NCBI GenBank assembly: GCA_950295325.1
Contig: OX485806.1
Span: forward strand, 15,374,001 to 15,438,000
Origin: Polytrichum commune
Lineage: Eukaryota; Streptophyta; Polytrichopsida; Polytrichales; Polytrichaceae
Length of the DNA stretch: 64,000 bases
Direction: 5' to 3'
The stretch's first letter is position 1. Each line of letters begins with the position of its first letter. Made by a program: the position numbers and the translations under genes. Below are positions 62,040 to 64,000 of this stretch, in pieces. The notes under the pieces were generated by a model. That model was not told where the DNA came from and searched no databases. It saw only the letters and a list, made by a program, of their open reading frames with translations.

Positions 62040-64000
62040 GGCAAGGATGGGGGTGGTGGTTAAGATAGAGATGTCATATTTAAGCACAAACGTTTTATTC
62101 CAAACTCTTTTATTGGGTGTAAAATGATTTGGTTTTCTCCTAAAACAACCACTTCTAATTATCATCCTAAGGATCACTACGACTAGTACTCATCTATTGG
62201 GATAGGCAAAAAGCCAATGTTATATAGGTATCCAAATTCCACTCAACACAATTCAAATTTGTGCTCACCTAAAATTATCAATTAAGAAGATTGCATGTCC
62301 ACCTACTCTCATTCTTATAACATTAACTTTATACAAGACATTTTAATTGACTGGAATTGTATTTTCCTAAAAATTATGCGCCTCCGGAAAGGCCAAACCT
62401 CTTGGAAGTAACCATAGGAGGCTCACCTAACTAACTTTCAAAATCTTGCTCAAGTTATTGTACCCTTTTGGAGTTGGCTTTCACCAATATCAATACATGC
62501 TGGGCTACTCTCCTCTTGCCTTGAAGGCTTTTAATGTTCTTTTTGCGCATGATTAGAATTGTGAGTTGTTACCATAGTGCCCACGTCCAAAACCTATGAT
62601 GGATTTTGTGCCATGTGGCAAGCATTTACTAGACACCATGCTAGGCCCACACCAAACTCTGATCTATGATTGGTGGATAATAGGCAATAAAACATACACC
62701 GGCAGTTGTGCATCATACTCGACTTGCGGTCATGCAACTAAACACCACACCAACATAAAGGTGATTGAACAGAGGTTTGCCAATAAAACAAGAGGGAACA
62801 ATAAGATTTCCAAACTTTACTCAATGAGTTATGTAGTAGGCCTAGCACTCCTCCGTATCTTCCTCTAAGATTTAACTTAGAATGGATGTCATGTGTTGCC
62901 AACTAACTTACAAAGGAGCTTGAATTTTACGACGTTGCCATGTGAACTTCTTAAGTAATCATGGTGTCTCCATAAACAAATTATCCATTAGAGTTAATCA
63001 TAAAGAGTTTGGGGAGATAGAAAGGATCAATCCTCCCTCAAACCGACTCTTTGATCTAACCAGAAAGCCTTTCCTAGTTTGAAAAGTTTCCTTTTTGTTG
63101 TTGTTAATAAAGGTATCTAGGCAGGTTTAGAAGTATCCAACTAAGGCTTGATAATGTCAATTATTCAAAGAGATAAAATTAAAAAAACCAAAAAAGATAA
63201 AAGATAAGAGGCCTTGGAAGTCATATTAAAATTGTCATGCTTAGAAGTAAGGGAGAGGAGGGGGGTGGGGGGAGTCATTTGATCATTAGATCTTACTGTT
63301 AGCGCAAGGTGCGGAGGAAGGTTTTCTTTGTTGGGAATACAACAAAGTTACAACTTAGGTGCCATGCTTATTAATAATGCGTGTTATATGCTATAGTCGT
63401 CCTCACTTGCAACTTGAACTAGGGGTTGGGACACCATGTTCCTCCCAATTTTAGATTTTACAGTTAAGTAATTTATCCCAAACCCTAAATAAGTCTACTA
63501 AGATGGACTCAACTCTTAACATGTATAGGAGGTTGATTTTACTAGAACTCCTTCATCCATGATGGATGAGTTTACATAGATGCCATGAACCCCAATCCAA
63601 TGAAGGAGGGACAAATGCTCATTGGGTCGGGTCCCCACCCATCTCACCCAAGGTGAAAACACAATCAACTATAGTAAAACATAGAAATTATATTTTGAGA
63701 TGCTCTAGATTTATCATTGGAGACTCCATAGTAGTGTCTCCAAAAGGTCAATTCAGAAGTATTAAGCATACCCACTTGAGGATGGGTTTAACTATACTCC
63801 TATTGCACTACACTAAATCTGATATTTAGTGTCATATGGTATTTAGTATCACTATGATAACTTCTCCAATGACACTTCTCATAAATAAGTGAACAAATAT
63901 TGTCATGGATGATGGATGAGTTCATCCATTGGCCAAAACCCTGCCTTCTCTTGTTAGTAACTTGTGATGAAATATTATCATGGATGAATGAAATTTGGAT

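Larger units (their letters stand above)
60651..64000. other. Intergenic right edge
   Basis: Only the Harbinger terminus fragment, the poly-C run and a small piece (63646-63680) resembling the repeats at 28.3 kb. No gene recognised. Confidence 0.4.

Overview
The window looks like nuclear DNA from a land plant with a fairly large, repeat-rich genome. The evidence is spliced genes with GT-AG introns, two secreted plant-type glyoxal/galactose oxidase-like genes, a GPI-anchored lipid transfer protein, a decayed Copia polyprotein, and many short inverted-repeat elements (MITEs). Only about four convincing genes occur in 64 kb. I cannot name the species; a fern, lycophyte or bryophyte is plausible, but that is inference.

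Genes. GLOX-1 (11418-13590, +) and GLOX-2 (44781-47272, +) are paralogues with two exons, the same intron position and phase, a signal peptide and all expected copper/radical-cofactor residues. A third, truncated and frameshifted GLOX copy that still holds the intron (about 21852-22950, +) abuts the broken Copia polyprotein (about 19430-21851). A single-exon 8-cysteine, proline/serine-rich GPI-anchored lipid transfer protein lies at 25861-26598 (-). Downstream of it are degraded duplicates of its 3' end (24.6-25.5 kb), and upstream there is diverged repeated DNA (27.4-28.8 kb). A three-exon gene at 50748-55093 (+) encodes a predicted 260-residue protein with three hydrophobic segments and no family I recognise.

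Repeats, left to right. 0-5 kb: remains of a pogo/Tigger-type transposase element in two copies plus CACTACTAG-ended hairpin MITEs. 5.2-7.8 kb: two inverted copies of a 660-bp hAT-like MITE whose 8-bp target duplications are exchanged between the copies, the signature of an inversion; a third copy at 42.1-42.8 kb has a normal duplication. 9.3-10 kb: a TA-flanked MITE carrying a nested 287-bp element. 18 kb: a 30-bp minisatellite. 30.3-31.5 kb: a Harbinger-like element with four 142-bp internal repeats. 46.4-46.8 kb: a TA-flanked MITE inside the GLOX-2 intron. 58.0 kb: a 5S rRNA-like segment of the kind carried by Cassandra retroelements. 59.8-60.65 kb: a minisatellite of about 95-bp period. 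A further dispersed family has six copies between 10.5 and 52.9 kb.

The two GLOX genes probably act in the cell wall or apoplast, making hydrogen peroxide while oxidising aldehydes or alcohols. The lipid transfer protein would sit on the outer face of the plasma membrane. Nothing shows that the four genes form one pathway. Their surroundings are best read as ordinary transposon-filled intergenic DNA.
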